Below, piece after piece: positions 52,129-61,876 of a stretch of 64,000 nucleotides of DNA. The stretch is taken from contig NC_014375.1 of NCBI RefSeq assembly GCF_000144605.1, forward strand, positions 2,819,501 through 2,883,500, in the 5' to 3' direction. The first letter of the stretch is position 1, and each line of letters begins with the position of its first letter. The translations under genes and the position numbers were made by a program. A model generated the notes under the pieces. The model ran no database searches, was not told the DNA's origin, and saw nothing but the letters and a program-made list of their open reading frames with translations. This DNA is from Brevundimonas subvibrioides ATCC 15264. Its GTDB lineage: Bacteria; Pseudomonadota; Alphaproteobacteria; Caulobacterales; Caulobacteraceae.

Positions 52129-52144
52129 CCTGTTCTGAAACAGG
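52129..52144 (+). terminator. possible hairpin after tRNA-Ser
   Basis: CCTGTT-CTGA-AACAGG is a perfect 6-bp stem just after the tRNA 3' end. There is no T-run, so it may be a processing or weak termination signal only. Confidence 0.35.
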
Positions 52145-52219
52145 CGGGTGATTGTTGCTGGCACCGTATCGCCGAGATTACCTGGCCTGCGTGACGGCCG
52201 AGCCTTCCGGTCTGAACGA

Positions 52220-53179
52220 TCAGATCCCGTGGCGCGTCAGGAAGCCGGACAGAAGCCTGGGCCAGACCACCGCTGGATCGGCGGGATCCCCGCCGCCCAG
52301 GCCGTGACCGCCGGTCTCGAACAGGTGCATCTCGGTGGGTATGTTTCGTTCGCGCAGCGCGGTCCACATCAACAGGCTGTTCTCGGCCGGCACGACGGCA
52401 TCGTCGGCGGCGGTGGCGATGAAGGTCGCCGGGGTGTCCGGGGGCACGTGGGCCTCGATCGAGGCCGCGCGGCGTGCAGCATCGGATGGCCCATCGCCCA
52501 GAAGGGCCCGCAGCGAAGCGGGGTGCGCATGCGGCGCGGTCATGGTGACGACCGGGAAGAAGAGCCCGCATGCCGAGGGGCGCGTCGGCAGGCGGTCGGC
52601 CGCATCGACCGGGTCATAGGTGTCGTGGTGGAAGCGGGTCGCCAGCCCTCCCGCGACGTAGCCGCCGGCGGAGAAGCCGAGGACCGCGATCCGGTCCGGA
52701 TCGATCCCGAGCTCGGACGAACGGGCGCGGATCAGCCTCAGGGCGCGCTGTGCGTCCTGCAGCGGGGCATCCGGCCCTGCCGCCCAGCCGTCGGCGGGCA
52801 ACCGGTAGTTCATGACGAAGGCCGTATAGCCCAGGCTCGCCAGCCAGCGATCGATGGCCCCGCCCGACCGGCTGACCGCCACGCGCTGAAACCCTCCGCC
52901 GGGAATGATCAGGACCGCCGCGCCATTCGGCACGGCGGGTCGACGCATCATCAGCCAGGGGTTGGTCACGTGCAGGAAGGCGGTGTCGTTCGGATCGCCG
53001 CCCGGGGTACGCAGGATGACCTGCTCGGTCACCCGCACATCGCGGCCGCCGGGCGGATCCGCCGGCCACAGGGGTACGACGTCGATGAGGTCCGGCTGCG
53101 CTGTCGCGAGGCCCGGAACGGTCCCGACGACCGCCGCCATACCCAGAAGTTCACGTCGGCCGGGTCTCCAGCGGTTCAT
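52220..53179 (-). CDS. alpha/beta hydrolase esterase, Tat-exported
   Basis: A 319-residue carbohydrate-esterase-like alpha/beta hydrolase. The N terminus has a twin-arginine signal ([15 protein letters not shown], cleavage near ATA). The oxyanion loop is [11 protein letters not shown], the nucleophile is in [12 protein letters not shown], the acid in [12 protein letters not shown] and the histidine in GGHGLGGG. Such enzymes remove acetyl or other acyl groups from plant polysaccharides. GGGGAGG precedes the ATG at 53179. It lies downstream of the GH2 gene in the rhamnogalacturonan locus. Confidence 0.87.
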   Translation of the reverse strand: MNRWRPGRRELLGMAAVVGTVPGLATAQPDLIDVVPLWPADPPGGRDVRVTEQVILRTPGGDPNDTAFLHVTNPWLMMRRPAVPNGAAVLIIPGGGFQRVAVSRSGGAIDRWLASLGYTAFVMNYRLPADGWAAGPDAPLQDAQRALRLIRARSSELGIDPDRIAVLGFSAGGYVAGGLATRFHHDTYDPVDAADRLPTRPSACGLFFPVVTMTAPHAHPASLRALLGDGPSDAARRAASIEAHVPPDTPATFIATAADDAVVPAENSLLMWTALRERNIPTEMHLFETGGHGLGGGDPADPAVVWPRLLSGFLTRHGI

Positions 53180-53240
53180 GATCGCCTCCCCGGTCGCGTT
53201 TCGACGAGCCACCTGTCCAGATCAGCGCCGAAACCGTGTC

Positions 53241-55640
53241 TCATGGCGTGGCGACGATCGTGGCGCGCGCGGTTTCAAGGCCTTCTGATCGGGCCTCAAT
53301 GATGACTGGCCCGCCGCCCGCACCGCGTACAAGGGCGACGGCGGTGCCGTTCAGGGCCTCCCGCTCTGGCGAGGCAAACGGCGTGTGATCGGTGGACGAG
53401 GCGTTGTCGGTTGTGATCAGGGTTCCGGCACCCTGCACCGTGAAGCGAAGACGATGGTTCGACGCAGGCACGGTCACGCCCTGCGCATCGACGACCCGCG
53501 CGCGGACGTAGACGAGAGAGTCGAAGTCCGAGCCGACGGCGTCCCGATCCGGGGTCAGGACGATGCCGGTCGCAGGGCCCGCCGTGTCGAGACGATCCTC
53601 GACGCCGCTGACACCCGCGTCCGAACAGACGGCCCGCACCGATCCGGGCTCGAACCGGACGCTCCAGCGTCGCGGCGCGGCATCGCCGTTGATCGGCAGG
53701 CGACCCAGAGACCGTTCGTTCAGGAAGGCCTCGACCGACTGGCAGTTGCTGTAGACCTCGATCGTCTGCTGGCCGGGATTCTCGCCCGCCGGGGTCCAGT
53801 CGTCGAACAGGGCGACGGGCGGGGGCGGCGTCGCGACCGCGATCATCGTCGGCACGACGGGTTGGTTAGGCCCCCCTGCGCCATCCGTGGCGGGGCCGGC
53901 GGCGGCGGTGTTGGCATTGCGCACGACATGCACCACCGGCCGCTCGGACCACCAGCTTTCGCGTTCCATGCCCCGGATGCGCTGGGCCCCGGTGCGATCC
54001 AGAAGGCCGGACGGGTGCTGGATGTTCGGCCAGCCGGACCGGTTCGCCTCGCCCAGGTAGTCGATGCCGGTCCACAGGAACATGCCGGAGAAGGCCGGCG
54101 TGTCGCGCACGGGAAGCCAGTTGGACCGGTTGTGCGCGTTCTCGGTGCCGACGATGCTGCGGGCCGGGTTCTGCCGATTGGCGGCAATCAGTTCGTTCTC
54201 GCGATAGTTCTGGCCGACCACATCGAGCATGTCGGCGATGCCGTTCTCGTAGTCGCCGGTGACGTTGGGACGGAACAGCGCCATCGTTCGCGGACGTGTC
54301 GGATCGTTGGCATGGATCACGTCCATGATGCTGCGCAGGGCCGCCTTGGCCTGGACCGGATAGGCGGTGTCATGGATCTCGTTGCCTGTGCTCCACAGGA
54401 TGATGCTGGGATGGTTGCGGTCGCGGCGGACCATGTCGGCGGTGTCGCGCTTGTGCCAGTCGCCGAAGAACAGGTGATAGTCGTTCGGCGTCTTGGCCAC
54501 GTTCCACTGGTCGAACAGTTCGTCCATGACCAGGAAGCCAAGCTCGTCGGCCAGGTCCAGAAACTCGGGGGCCGGCACATTGTGGGCCGTGCGGATCGCG
54601 TTCACGCCCTGCGCCTTGAGGGCCGTCAGACGCTGACGCCAGACATCGAGCGGCACCGCGGCACCGACGGCCCCGCCGTCGTGATGCAGGGCCACGCCCT
54701 TGAGCTTCAGATTGCGACCATTGAGCCAGAAGCCGGTGACGGGATCGAAGCGCGCCTCCCGCAGCCCGAAACGGACGACCTGGTCGTCGAGCACGGCACC
54801 GTCTGCGTTCAGCACGCGGATCGCGGCGCGATATAGAGCCGGGCTGTCGATGTCCCAGCGAACGGGCTGGGCGAGGTCGAGCCGCGTCTCGACGATTTCG
54901 GTGCGACCGTCGCCGATCGTGCTGACGGCGCTGCGCGTCCGCGCGATCTCCCAACCGTCCGCATCCAGGATCGTCGTCTCGACCATTGCCGCGCGGGCGG
55001 TCGCCGAGGCGTTGCTGACCTCGACCGACACCGACACCGTCGCGCTGTCCGGCGTCAGCTCGGCCGTGCTGACGAAGGCGCCGCCGTGGGGGATATGGAC
55101 GTCGTCCGTCTCGATCAGTCGGACGTGGCGATAGATGCCTGACCCGTTGTACCAGCGCGAGGACGGGGCGGCCGACGTATCGGCCCGGACGGCGACCACG
55201 TTGGGACCGTCGGTCCGCAGGTGCCGGGTGATGTCATAGCTCAGGCTGACATAGCCCATGGGACGAAAGCCCACGTGGTGCCCGTTCACCCAGACGCCGC
55301 TGCGCTCCATCACGCCGTCCAACTCGATGAAGTAGCGGCGACCGGGCTCGGGAACGATGTCGAGGGTCCGGCGGTACCAGGCCACGCCGGTGGGCAGAAA
55401 ACCATTCTCGCCGGCGCCCCTGGCCTGCTGATCGAACGGTCCGGCGATGGCCCAGTCGTGCGGCACCGATACCACCTGCCAGGCACGATCGTCGAAGTCG
55501 CGGCTCTCCGGCCCGCCGGGGTCGCCCTGAAAGAACCGCCAGCCGTCCGCCAGGGGGGTCGTGACCCGCGGTTCGGCGACGGCCAGCGTCGATGCGAACA
55601 GCGCGGCCAGTGCGCCAAGTCCGAGGCTCAGGGGATTCAT
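53241..55640 (-). CDS. glycoside hydrolase family 2 beta-galactosidase
   Basis: A 799-residue exported GH2 enzyme with a signal peptide (MNPLSLGLGALAALFASTL). It has the sugar-binding N-terminal domain (LADGWRFFQGDPGG, SVPHDWAIAGPF, GVAWYRRTLDI), an immunoglobulin-like domain, and the TIM barrel with the acid/base in WSTGNEIHD and the probable nucleophile in VGTENAHN. The C terminus adds domains seen in bacterial beta-galactosidases. Within this locus it probably removes galactan side chains of rhamnogalacturonan I. It overlaps the lyase-like gene by 4 nt. Confidence 0.93.
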   Translation of the reverse strand: MNPLSLGLGALAALFASTLAVAEPRVTTPLADGWRFFQGDPGGPESRDFDDRAWQVVSVPHDWAIAGPFDQQARGAGENGFLPTGVAWYRRTLDIVPEPGRRYFIELDGVMERSGVWVNGHHVGFRPMGYVSLSYDITRHLRTDGPNVVAVRADTSAAPSSRWYNGSGIYRHVRLIETDDVHIPHGGAFVSTAELTPDSATVSVSVEVSNASATARAAMVETTILDADGWEIARTRSAVSTIGDGRTEIVETRLDLAQPVRWDIDSPALYRAAIRVLNADGAVLDDQVVRFGLREARFDPVTGFWLNGRNLKLKGVALHHDGGAVGAAVPLDVWRQRLTALKAQGVNAIRTAHNVPAPEFLDLADELGFLVMDELFDQWNVAKTPNDYHLFFGDWHKRDTADMVRRDRNHPSIILWSTGNEIHDTAYPVQAKAALRSIMDVIHANDPTRPRTMALFRPNVTGDYENGIADMLDVVGQNYRENELIAANRQNPARSIVGTENAHNRSNWLPVRDTPAFSGMFLWTGIDYLGEANRSGWPNIQHPSGLLDRTGAQRIRGMERESWWSERPVVHVVRNANTAAAGPATDGAGGPNQPVVPTMIAVATPPPPVALFDDWTPAGENPGQQTIEVYSNCQSVEAFLNERSLGRLPINGDAAPRRWSVRFEPGSVRAVCSDAGVSGVEDRLDTAGPATGIVLTPDRDAVGSDFDSLVYVRARVVDAQGVTVPASNHRLRFTVQGAGTLITTDNASSTDHTPFASPEREALNGTAVALVRGAGGGPVIIEARSEGLETARATIVATP

Positions 55641-58384
55641 GGACGTTCACTCCGTCGGTTCGCAGTAGGCACCTCGATTCCGACCGCATCGAGCGCCGCA
55701 GGGACGAGGGTCAGGTTCTGGATCGCCGCCAAACCCCACTGGGACACGCCGTTGGTGGACATGCCGGGATCTTCCTCAACCGGATTCAGGACGGCCGAGC
55801 CTGCGATGGGTCGCAGGCGAGACACCAGACCGAAATCCTCGAAATGCGCCTCATCGAGGAACTCGTGCGCGGCCCTTTGCGCCAGGGTCTGGTCATCCAG
55901 CTGGCTTGCGGAATAGGCGGTCAGGCGCGAATGGGCCTGCGGCAGTCCCCGATTGCCAACGCGCACGCCGAGATAGGCCTCGAGCTCGGCGGCCGGCGCG
56001 TTGTACCATTTGCAGTACTCGATCCAGGCTGCGCGATAGGCCGGCACGTCCACCAGCCGCAGCAGTTCGGAATGGGTCTCCACGGCCCCGAAGACGGCGT
56101 TGAGGTGCGAGATGCCGATCGCCTGGCCTGCGCCGACGAAGCGGCCGGTTCGTACATCGTAGTGCCCGCCGCCATGGAACCAGCGATGCGGCAGAGCGGC
56201 CAGGCTTGTCATTCCGGCCGTGATCCGATCGCGCCAGCGCCGGTCGCCGGTCCGTTCCCACTCGGTCATCCAGGCGGCGAGGAAGGAGCTCCAGTCCGTG
56301 CCGAAGCCTGCGTCCACGATGGGGCCACCCGGCGGAGGATCATCCGGCGCGGGCCGCTTGCGGCGGATCTGCACGCGGGTCAGGGTCTCGTCCGACCCTA
56401 CGAGGGCGCGCATCAGGTCCCCGACCCGCTCGTCGGCTGTCAGGTAGTAGTAGATGCGGCGGAAGGCGGCGTTGCTGACACGCGGCTGTTTGGAGCTGTC
56501 GCCCCAGTGCTGGACGCCGTGACGCGTGCCGAACCCCCGGCGCGGGCCGATATGATAGCAGTCGACCTCGCTGGAATGGCGGGTCATGGCCTCGGCCATG
56601 CGGAACACGTCGGCCCGGCCCGTCCGCAGGAAGCTGTACCAGAGCCAGAGGTCCGGAGAGAGCTCGGAGTTCGCCCAGGCGAAACCGCCGATGTCGTACT
56701 TCCACTCGTGCCGGTCGGCGTCATAGCTGTGCATGACGTCGCCATGGTTCCAGAAGCCGTACCATCGACGCTGAACGATCTGGTCGCGGTAGAGGTCGAG
56801 CAGGCCATCCAGCCGGTCCTCGATCCTGGCCCGCAGCAGCGTGGATCGATCGGGAAGGCTCCAGTCCCCGAACACCTCGACCGTGCGCAGGCGGGCGGGT
56901 GTGCAGACGACGCGCGGCGGCGTTTCCACGCCCGCGGCCATGGCCACGAGTGTCTCTCGCCCGGGCGTCGCCCCCAAGGCCCAGAGCGTCAGTTCGCTTG
57001 TGCGCGCGACGCCGTAGGGCGTGCCCCAACCGGCCTCATAGTCCTCGTAGGTGATCTCGAGGCCTTCGTTCTCCTGGGCATGCGTCGTCATGCCCAGGCC
57101 GTCGTGGTAGAAACGCAGGTCCATGGCCGGGGCATCGGGCGACCAGAGCCAGGCCGTCAGACTGGCTTCCTCGCCGGCGGCCCCCCTGACATCCAGCCGC
57201 GTCGGACCCGCTTTCCAGAAGTTCGTCAACCCCACGGCGGCGCCGCCTGAAACGCCACCGACGTAGGCCAGGCCCGGTGCCTTGCGCCCGCCCGCCGCAT
57301 CGATCCAACCGTGCCCATCACCCGTGCGCTTGCGAATGCCGAAGCCGTCGGAGTTCGTCTGGGACAAGGTAAAGTCGGTCCAGGCCGGGATAAGCTCCAG
57401 ACGATCGCGGACGCGGGGGTCCATCTGTTCCAGCGGCGGGATGGCCTCTCCCGCGATCTGTGCATCGCGGTAGGCCTCGCCTGGATCGCGCCTGAGACCG
57501 GTCAGGGGGCGAACGGATTCTGCCCACAGGCCTCCGGCCTCGCCGCCGAACCTCACGTGTCGCTCGTGCAGCGGGTCCCGCATCGGCACCGAAGCCTGCA
57601 CACCGATGCCCCGAATGAAGTCCCGGTTTTCGTCGCCGTCGAAGATGAAGCTGTGCACGATCCGGACCGCCTCGCCCGCGGCGTGAAAGTAGAGCCGCAC
57701 CGTGAACGGCAGCCAGGCCCGATCGCCGAGGCGGTGCACGCCCTCGATCCGGACCACTGCACGGACCGGCCCTGACTGCTCGAGGACGGCCCCCGTGACA
57801 TCGCTCTCGTATCGAGCCTGCCGGAGGGGCATGTCGTCGGACAGGTCGGCCTGATCCTGGGTCAGACACACCAGACGAACCGGGCCCAGCACCTTCCGAC
57901 CGTCTCGCGTCGCCGAGGCGATGAGCGCCGGCCCCGAGGTCGGAACGATCCACGACAATGGCCCGACGTCGATCTGGAAGCCCGTCGCCAGGGTCCCGAC
58001 GCGGATGGCATCGGACGGATCCTGCGGTCGCCCCGGAACGATCCCCAACTCCGCCGCCGGCGTGGTCGAGGCCGCCAGCGCATGGCCGGTCCACTTCAGG
58101 GAACCGTCCGGCCAGAAGGCCAGCGGCCAGCTCTGAAGCGGCACAGGCCCACCGTCGGGACCGACCGCTGTAAAGCTCTGTCGGCTCGGGTGCTGGCCTT
58201 GAGGCCAGGGCACGCCCCAGGTGACCCCCTCGTGGCGGAGCGGCGGGGCTCCATCCAGCCAGACCGCTTCGGTCTCCAGATTGCCGCCCTTCGTTCGTGC
58301 GGTTGCAGGACTGGCGACGCCTGCCAGCGCCGACGTCGCGGTGGTTGCGATCAGGCCTCGACGCGTAAGCAGGGCAGTCTTCAT
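55637..58384 (-). CDS. exo-rhamnogalacturonan lyase-like protein (PL26/YetA type)
   Basis: A 915-residue exported protein with a Tat-like signal (TRRGLIATTATSALAGV). The central and C-terminal regions show the pattern of the PcRGLX/YetA family, to which exo-rhamnogalacturonan lyases of PL26 belong: WYGFWNHGDVMHSYDADRH, FAWANSELSPDLWLWYSFL, SSEVDCYHIGPRRGFGTRHG and HWGDSSKQPRVSNA. The enzyme would release units from rhamnogalacturonan chain ends by beta-elimination. The family call is from memory of these motifs; the activity is not proven. It is transcribed with the GH2 and esterase genes. Confidence 0.8.
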   Translation of the reverse strand: MKTALLTRRGLIATTATSALAGVASPATARTKGGNLETEAVWLDGAPPLRHEGVTWGVPWPQGQHPSRQSFTAVGPDGGPVPLQSWPLAFWPDGSLKWTGHALAASTTPAAELGIVPGRPQDPSDAIRVGTLATGFQIDVGPLSWIVPTSGPALIASATRDGRKVLGPVRLVCLTQDQADLSDDMPLRQARYESDVTGAVLEQSGPVRAVVRIEGVHRLGDRAWLPFTVRLYFHAAGEAVRIVHSFIFDGDENRDFIRGIGVQASVPMRDPLHERHVRFGGEAGGLWAESVRPLTGLRRDPGEAYRDAQIAGEAIPPLEQMDPRVRDRLELIPAWTDFTLSQTNSDGFGIRKRTGDGHGWIDAAGGRKAPGLAYVGGVSGGAAVGLTNFWKAGPTRLDVRGAAGEEASLTAWLWSPDAPAMDLRFYHDGLGMTTHAQENEGLEITYEDYEAGWGTPYGVARTSELTLWALGATPGRETLVAMAAGVETPPRVVCTPARLRTVEVFGDWSLPDRSTLLRARIEDRLDGLLDLYRDQIVQRRWYGFWNHGDVMHSYDADRHEWKYDIGGFAWANSELSPDLWLWYSFLRTGRADVFRMAEAMTRHSSEVDCYHIGPRRGFGTRHGVQHWGDSSKQPRVSNAAFRRIYYYLTADERVGDLMRALVGSDETLTRVQIRRKRPAPDDPPPGGPIVDAGFGTDWSSFLAAWMTEWERTGDRRWRDRITAGMTSLAALPHRWFHGGGHYDVRTGRFVGAGQAIGISHLNAVFGAVETHSELLRLVDVPAYRAAWIEYCKWYNAPAAELEAYLGVRVGNRGLPQAHSRLTAYSASQLDDQTLAQRAAHEFLDEAHFEDFGLVSRLRPIAGSAVLNPVEEDPGMSTNGVSQWGLAAIQNLTLVPAALDAVGIEVPTANRRSERP

Positions 58385-58424
58385 GACGCTGGTCTCAGAG
58401 GACGTTCAAACAGGCCCGGGTTTG

Positions 58425-58460
58425 AAAAAAAATGACGGCGAATCCTGGGGATCCGCCGTC
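58425..58460 (-). terminator. Rho-independent terminator of the large TonB receptor gene
   Basis: On the minus strand a stem of GACGGCG/CGCCGTC with an inner pairing of GGAT and ATCC is followed by eight T. It lies 23 nt after the receptor stop, so the receptor has its own transcript and the lyase-GH2-esterase genes need another promoter or read-through. Confidence 0.8.
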
Positions 58461-58482
58461 AGGGGTTCCAGGAGAGGAAGGT

Positions 58483-61400
58483 CTAGTAGCGGTAGGTCAG
58501 GCCGGCGAAGTAGCGGCGACCCGAGTAGACGTCTTCGACGAGACGGATGGAGTCGTTGGTGCTGCGCTCGTTCTCGCCGGTCAGGTTCCGGGCCTCGACG
58601 AAGACCGTCAGGTTGTCGCCGAACTTGTAGGCGGCCCGACCGTCGAGATAGCCCGTCTCGTCCCGATAGACAGGGTTCCCCCGTGCGTCGACGGCCGTCT
58701 GCAGATAGCGACTGCGCGCATTGTAGGCGAGCCGGGCGTTGATTGGCCCCTTATCGTAGTAGACGATGACGTTGTAGGTGTGGGTGGACAGTCCGGGGAA
58801 CGGCAGCTCCTCCTGCGTCAAGGTCGAGAACAGGCCCACATCCTTGGCTTCGCTGTAGGTGTAGTTGACGATGCCACCGAAGCCATCAAGGGGTGACGGC
58901 AGGAAGGTGAAGGCGGTCTGGGCTGACAGCTCCACACCCTGGATCTTCGCTCCGTTGCCGTTGACCCTCTGGGTCACGTCGAACAGGGTACCGTCGCCGA
59001 ACAGGTCCACATTCTGAACCACCAGCGGCCCGGCGATGAAGGACTCGATGTTCTTGTAGAAGAAGCCGGCGTTGATGAGGGTGTCGCGGTTCTGGAACCA
59101 GCCGATGTTCAGGTCGAACTGATCGGCACGATAGGGCTCCAGATCGGGATTGCCGGCGGAGCAGGTATCTTCCAGATCGTCCGCCAGACCCGCTGCCGAC
59201 CGGTTGAACAGGCAGTTCGCCGCCGGAACGAGGAAGGTAGGATTGGGACGCGCCAGAACCTTGGCATAACCGAACCGGGCGACGACCTTGTCGGTGACAT
59301 CCAGGGCCACGTTGAACGTCGGCAGCCAGTCTTCGTACTCATTGTTCAGCGTCGTGAGCTCGGTGCCGATCGTCGTGTCGACAAAGGCTCCCGGCGTCAC
59401 AGTGCTGTCGCGGCGCTCGCGCTGGGTATAGGACCCCGTCGCATCCAGGATGGTCTTGGTATAGCGGATCCCGAAGTTGCCGCTGATCGGCATGTTCCAG
59501 ATTTCGCTGGCCCAGCTGGCCTGCGCATAGGCGGCGTGAACGTCCTCGACCACGTCGATGGCCGGGATCTGGTCGAACACGCCGACCTGCACGCCGGCGG
59601 AATTGTACCCCGGGGCCCGACGCTGGTTGTCGTGATCGAACAGCGACAGATCCAGGCCGGCATTGTCGCGCGTCAGGCCGAAGAGCGGCGTCAGCCAGCC
59701 TGGGGGCAGGGCAATGCCCGGGTTATCCTGACCGCCGCTGTAGAAGTTCGACGGGGTGCGGCCCGTGATCTGGTTCAGCAGGCCGAGGAAGTTCGCCTGC
59801 GTATAGTTGGTGGTATAGGTCGGGGGCACCGGCAGCGGGTTGAACGTCGTCGCCCCGTTGGCGGTCGCACCGGGCGTCAGCTGCAGATTGTGCCGCGCGC
59901 GGGCGCTCTGCACCGTGGTGCCGTCCGGCCGGATGTAGCCGCCGACGCCATACTGCAGGGTTCCCGCCGACCGGTACTGGTAGCCGGTCTCGAACTTCGT
60001 GAAGAAGCCGGAGTCCATGTCGTAGTCGACGTCCAGCTTGACCGTGTCTTCATTGGTGTCGGTTTCGCTCGGCTCGTAGTTCACCTGCAGCGCCGTGGTG
60101 GCATAGTTCGTGCCGGCACCGTTGTTGGCGAAGATGCCATAGGTCGCGAGGACTCCGGGGTCGAAGCCGGCCGGGAAGGTGAACGACGGCACGCCCGTGT
60201 CGGAGATGTCGACCCGGATGTTGGGGATCGAGGCGTTCAACGTGACGGAGTTGCTGTTGCTCACATTCTTGGCGATCGAATGGGCCACAACACCATCCAC
60301 CGTGAGGCGGTCGCCCTTCCACTGGAACCCGCCGGAGAAATACTCGGACCGGTAGGCGAAATCGAACGCGCGGTTCTGAATGCTGAAGTTGTTGGCGGCC
60401 CCGACGGTCCCGCTGGTGGCGCGGGCGGCGGTATTGAAACCGACCACATTGTGATCCGCATCCACGGTGGCGGTCTGGGTGCCGGCCGTCGCGATGGGCG
60501 TGCCTGTCCGCGTATAGGTGACCGCGTTCAACCGCGACTGGGCCGAGGCGTCGACCGTGTAGTTGTAGTCGGTCAGAAACTGCTGGCGATCGTTGACCGT
60601 GTAGTCGGCAAAGAGAGACAGATTGTCGTTGACGCGGAACTGGGCCGACAGGTTGGCCGAGGTGCGCTGGTCCTCACGTTCCCAAAGGCCATAGCGGGGA
60701 ATGGCGGGAACGAAATCGTTCCACTGGGCCAGGCAGTCCTGGATCGCCGCGCGCCCGCTGGCGGTCGAGGCGTCCGTCGGACAGGCGGCCTTGCTGGTCG
60801 CCGAGGCATAGGTCGGATTGATGAAGGTGCGGTCGGGCGAGTTGTCGTAGTCGCCCGAGGCGGTCACGACACCCAATGTGGCCCCGGAGGTTCCGACGGT
60901 CGTCGGGAAGCGGATCCAGTTGGTGCCCCGCAGGAAGTCGCCGCGCGTGTCGTTGTCGTCGCGCGTGACATTGACGATGACGCCCAGTCGATCGTCGAGG
61001 AACCGGGTCCCGGCGGTGAGATTGCCGCGGAACTTGGTTGATTCCATCAGGTCGAAATACTGGCCCGAGGTGGAGACCGACAGCAGGGGCTCGGTCAGGT
61101 CGAGGGGACGGCGCGTGCGGATGCTGACCGTGCCGCCGACGCCGCCTTCGGTCATGTCGGCCGTGAAGCCCTTGAACACGTCGATCGAGGCGATCAGCTC
61201 CGACGCCAGTTCCTGGAAGCTGGCTCCACGGGCGCCTGTGCCGTTGTTGTTGAGCACGCTCAAGCCGTTGATCTCGACCCGGTTCAGGTCGGGTTCCACG
61301 CCACGGATGCTGATCTGGCTGCCCTCGCCCAGGTCCCGGGTCAGCGACACGCCGGTGATGCGTTGAAGCGCCTCGCCGACGTTCTTGTCGGGGAACTGCG

Positions 61401-61650
61401 AGACGTCCTCGGCCACGATCGAGTCGACCGTCGTGGCCGCATTGCGCTTGCGCTGGATCGCCGATGCGAGACTGTCCCGCGTGCCGGTGACGATGACCTC
61501 GCCGACCTCGGTCTCGGGCTCGGAGCCCGCAGCCGGGGCCGGAGCGGTCTGCGCCGCCGCGCCGCTGGCCGCGCCGAACACCAGCAGGGCCACGACGCCC
61601 AGAGACGACGCATTCAAAGCACGACTGCGGATAGAAGTGAATTTCGACAT
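58483..61650 (-). CDS. TonB-dependent receptor, Caulobacter/Xanthomonas type
   Basis: A 1055-residue receptor of the large type common in Caulobacterales and Xanthomonas for plant polysaccharide fragments. It has a signal peptide (LGVVALLVFGAASGAAA), a TonB box-like EVIVTGTRDSL, and a plug with AATTVDSIVAEDVSQFPDK, VGEALQRITGVSLTRDLGEG and VEINGLSVLNNNG; the barrel ends YFAGLTYRY. It should import rhamnogalacturonan oligomers made by the neighbouring enzymes. The start at 61650 has AGGGGGC upstream. It is divergent from the PL11 gene. Confidence 0.93.
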   Translation of the reverse strand: MSKFTSIRSRALNASSLGVVALLVFGAASGAAAQTAPAPAAGSEPETEVGEVIVTGTRDSLASAIQRKRNAATTVDSIVAEDVSQFPDKNVGEALQRITGVSLTRDLGEGSQISIRGVEPDLNRVEINGLSVLNNNGTGARGASFQELASELIASIDVFKGFTADMTEGGVGGTVSIRTRRPLDLTEPLLSVSTSGQYFDLMESTKFRGNLTAGTRFLDDRLGVIVNVTRDDNDTRGDFLRGTNWIRFPTTVGTSGATLGVVTASGDYDNSPDRTFINPTYASATSKAACPTDASTASGRAAIQDCLAQWNDFVPAIPRYGLWEREDQRTSANLSAQFRVNDNLSLFADYTVNDRQQFLTDYNYTVDASAQSRLNAVTYTRTGTPIATAGTQTATVDADHNVVGFNTAARATSGTVGAANNFSIQNRAFDFAYRSEYFSGGFQWKGDRLTVDGVVAHSIAKNVSNSNSVTLNASIPNIRVDISDTGVPSFTFPAGFDPGVLATYGIFANNGAGTNYATTALQVNYEPSETDTNEDTVKLDVDYDMDSGFFTKFETGYQYRSAGTLQYGVGGYIRPDGTTVQSARARHNLQLTPGATANGATTFNPLPVPPTYTTNYTQANFLGLLNQITGRTPSNFYSGGQDNPGIALPPGWLTPLFGLTRDNAGLDLSLFDHDNQRRAPGYNSAGVQVGVFDQIPAIDVVEDVHAAYAQASWASEIWNMPISGNFGIRYTKTILDATGSYTQRERRDSTVTPGAFVDTTIGTELTTLNNEYEDWLPTFNVALDVTDKVVARFGYAKVLARPNPTFLVPAANCLFNRSAAGLADDLEDTCSAGNPDLEPYRADQFDLNIGWFQNRDTLINAGFFYKNIESFIAGPLVVQNVDLFGDGTLFDVTQRVNGNGAKIQGVELSAQTAFTFLPSPLDGFGGIVNYTYSEAKDVGLFSTLTQEELPFPGLSTHTYNVIVYYDKGPINARLAYNARSRYLQTAVDARGNPVYRDETGYLDGRAAYKFGDNLTVFVEARNLTGENERSTNDSIRLVEDVYSGRRYFAGLTYRY

Positions 61651-61780
61651 GTGGCCCCCTGGTTTCAATCGCGTGTCCAAGAACCTCGCCGTTCGCCTCT
61701 CCGGGCCAATCTGACGGTGTTCGATCCCTGTCGCATTAGCTCCGCCGCAGCGCAGTTCATCATCGACTGACCCGACGTTA

Positions 61781-61797
61781 ATGTCATATGGTGACAT
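61781..61797. promoter_or_regulatory. inverted repeat between TonB receptor and PL11 gene
   Basis: ATGTCA-N5-TGACAT is a perfect 6-bp inverted repeat in the 226-nt divergent region between the receptor and rhamnogalacturonan lyase genes. It is well placed to control both. The binding protein is not known and no regulator gene is seen in the locus. Nothing else stands out in 61651-61876. Confidence 0.5.
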
Positions 61798-61876
61798 GTC
61801 AATGCATTCTATGGAACGATCTGCACGCAAGAGGCCGGTCACGGCCCGGACATTCCAACCGTCGAGGAGGACGCTC

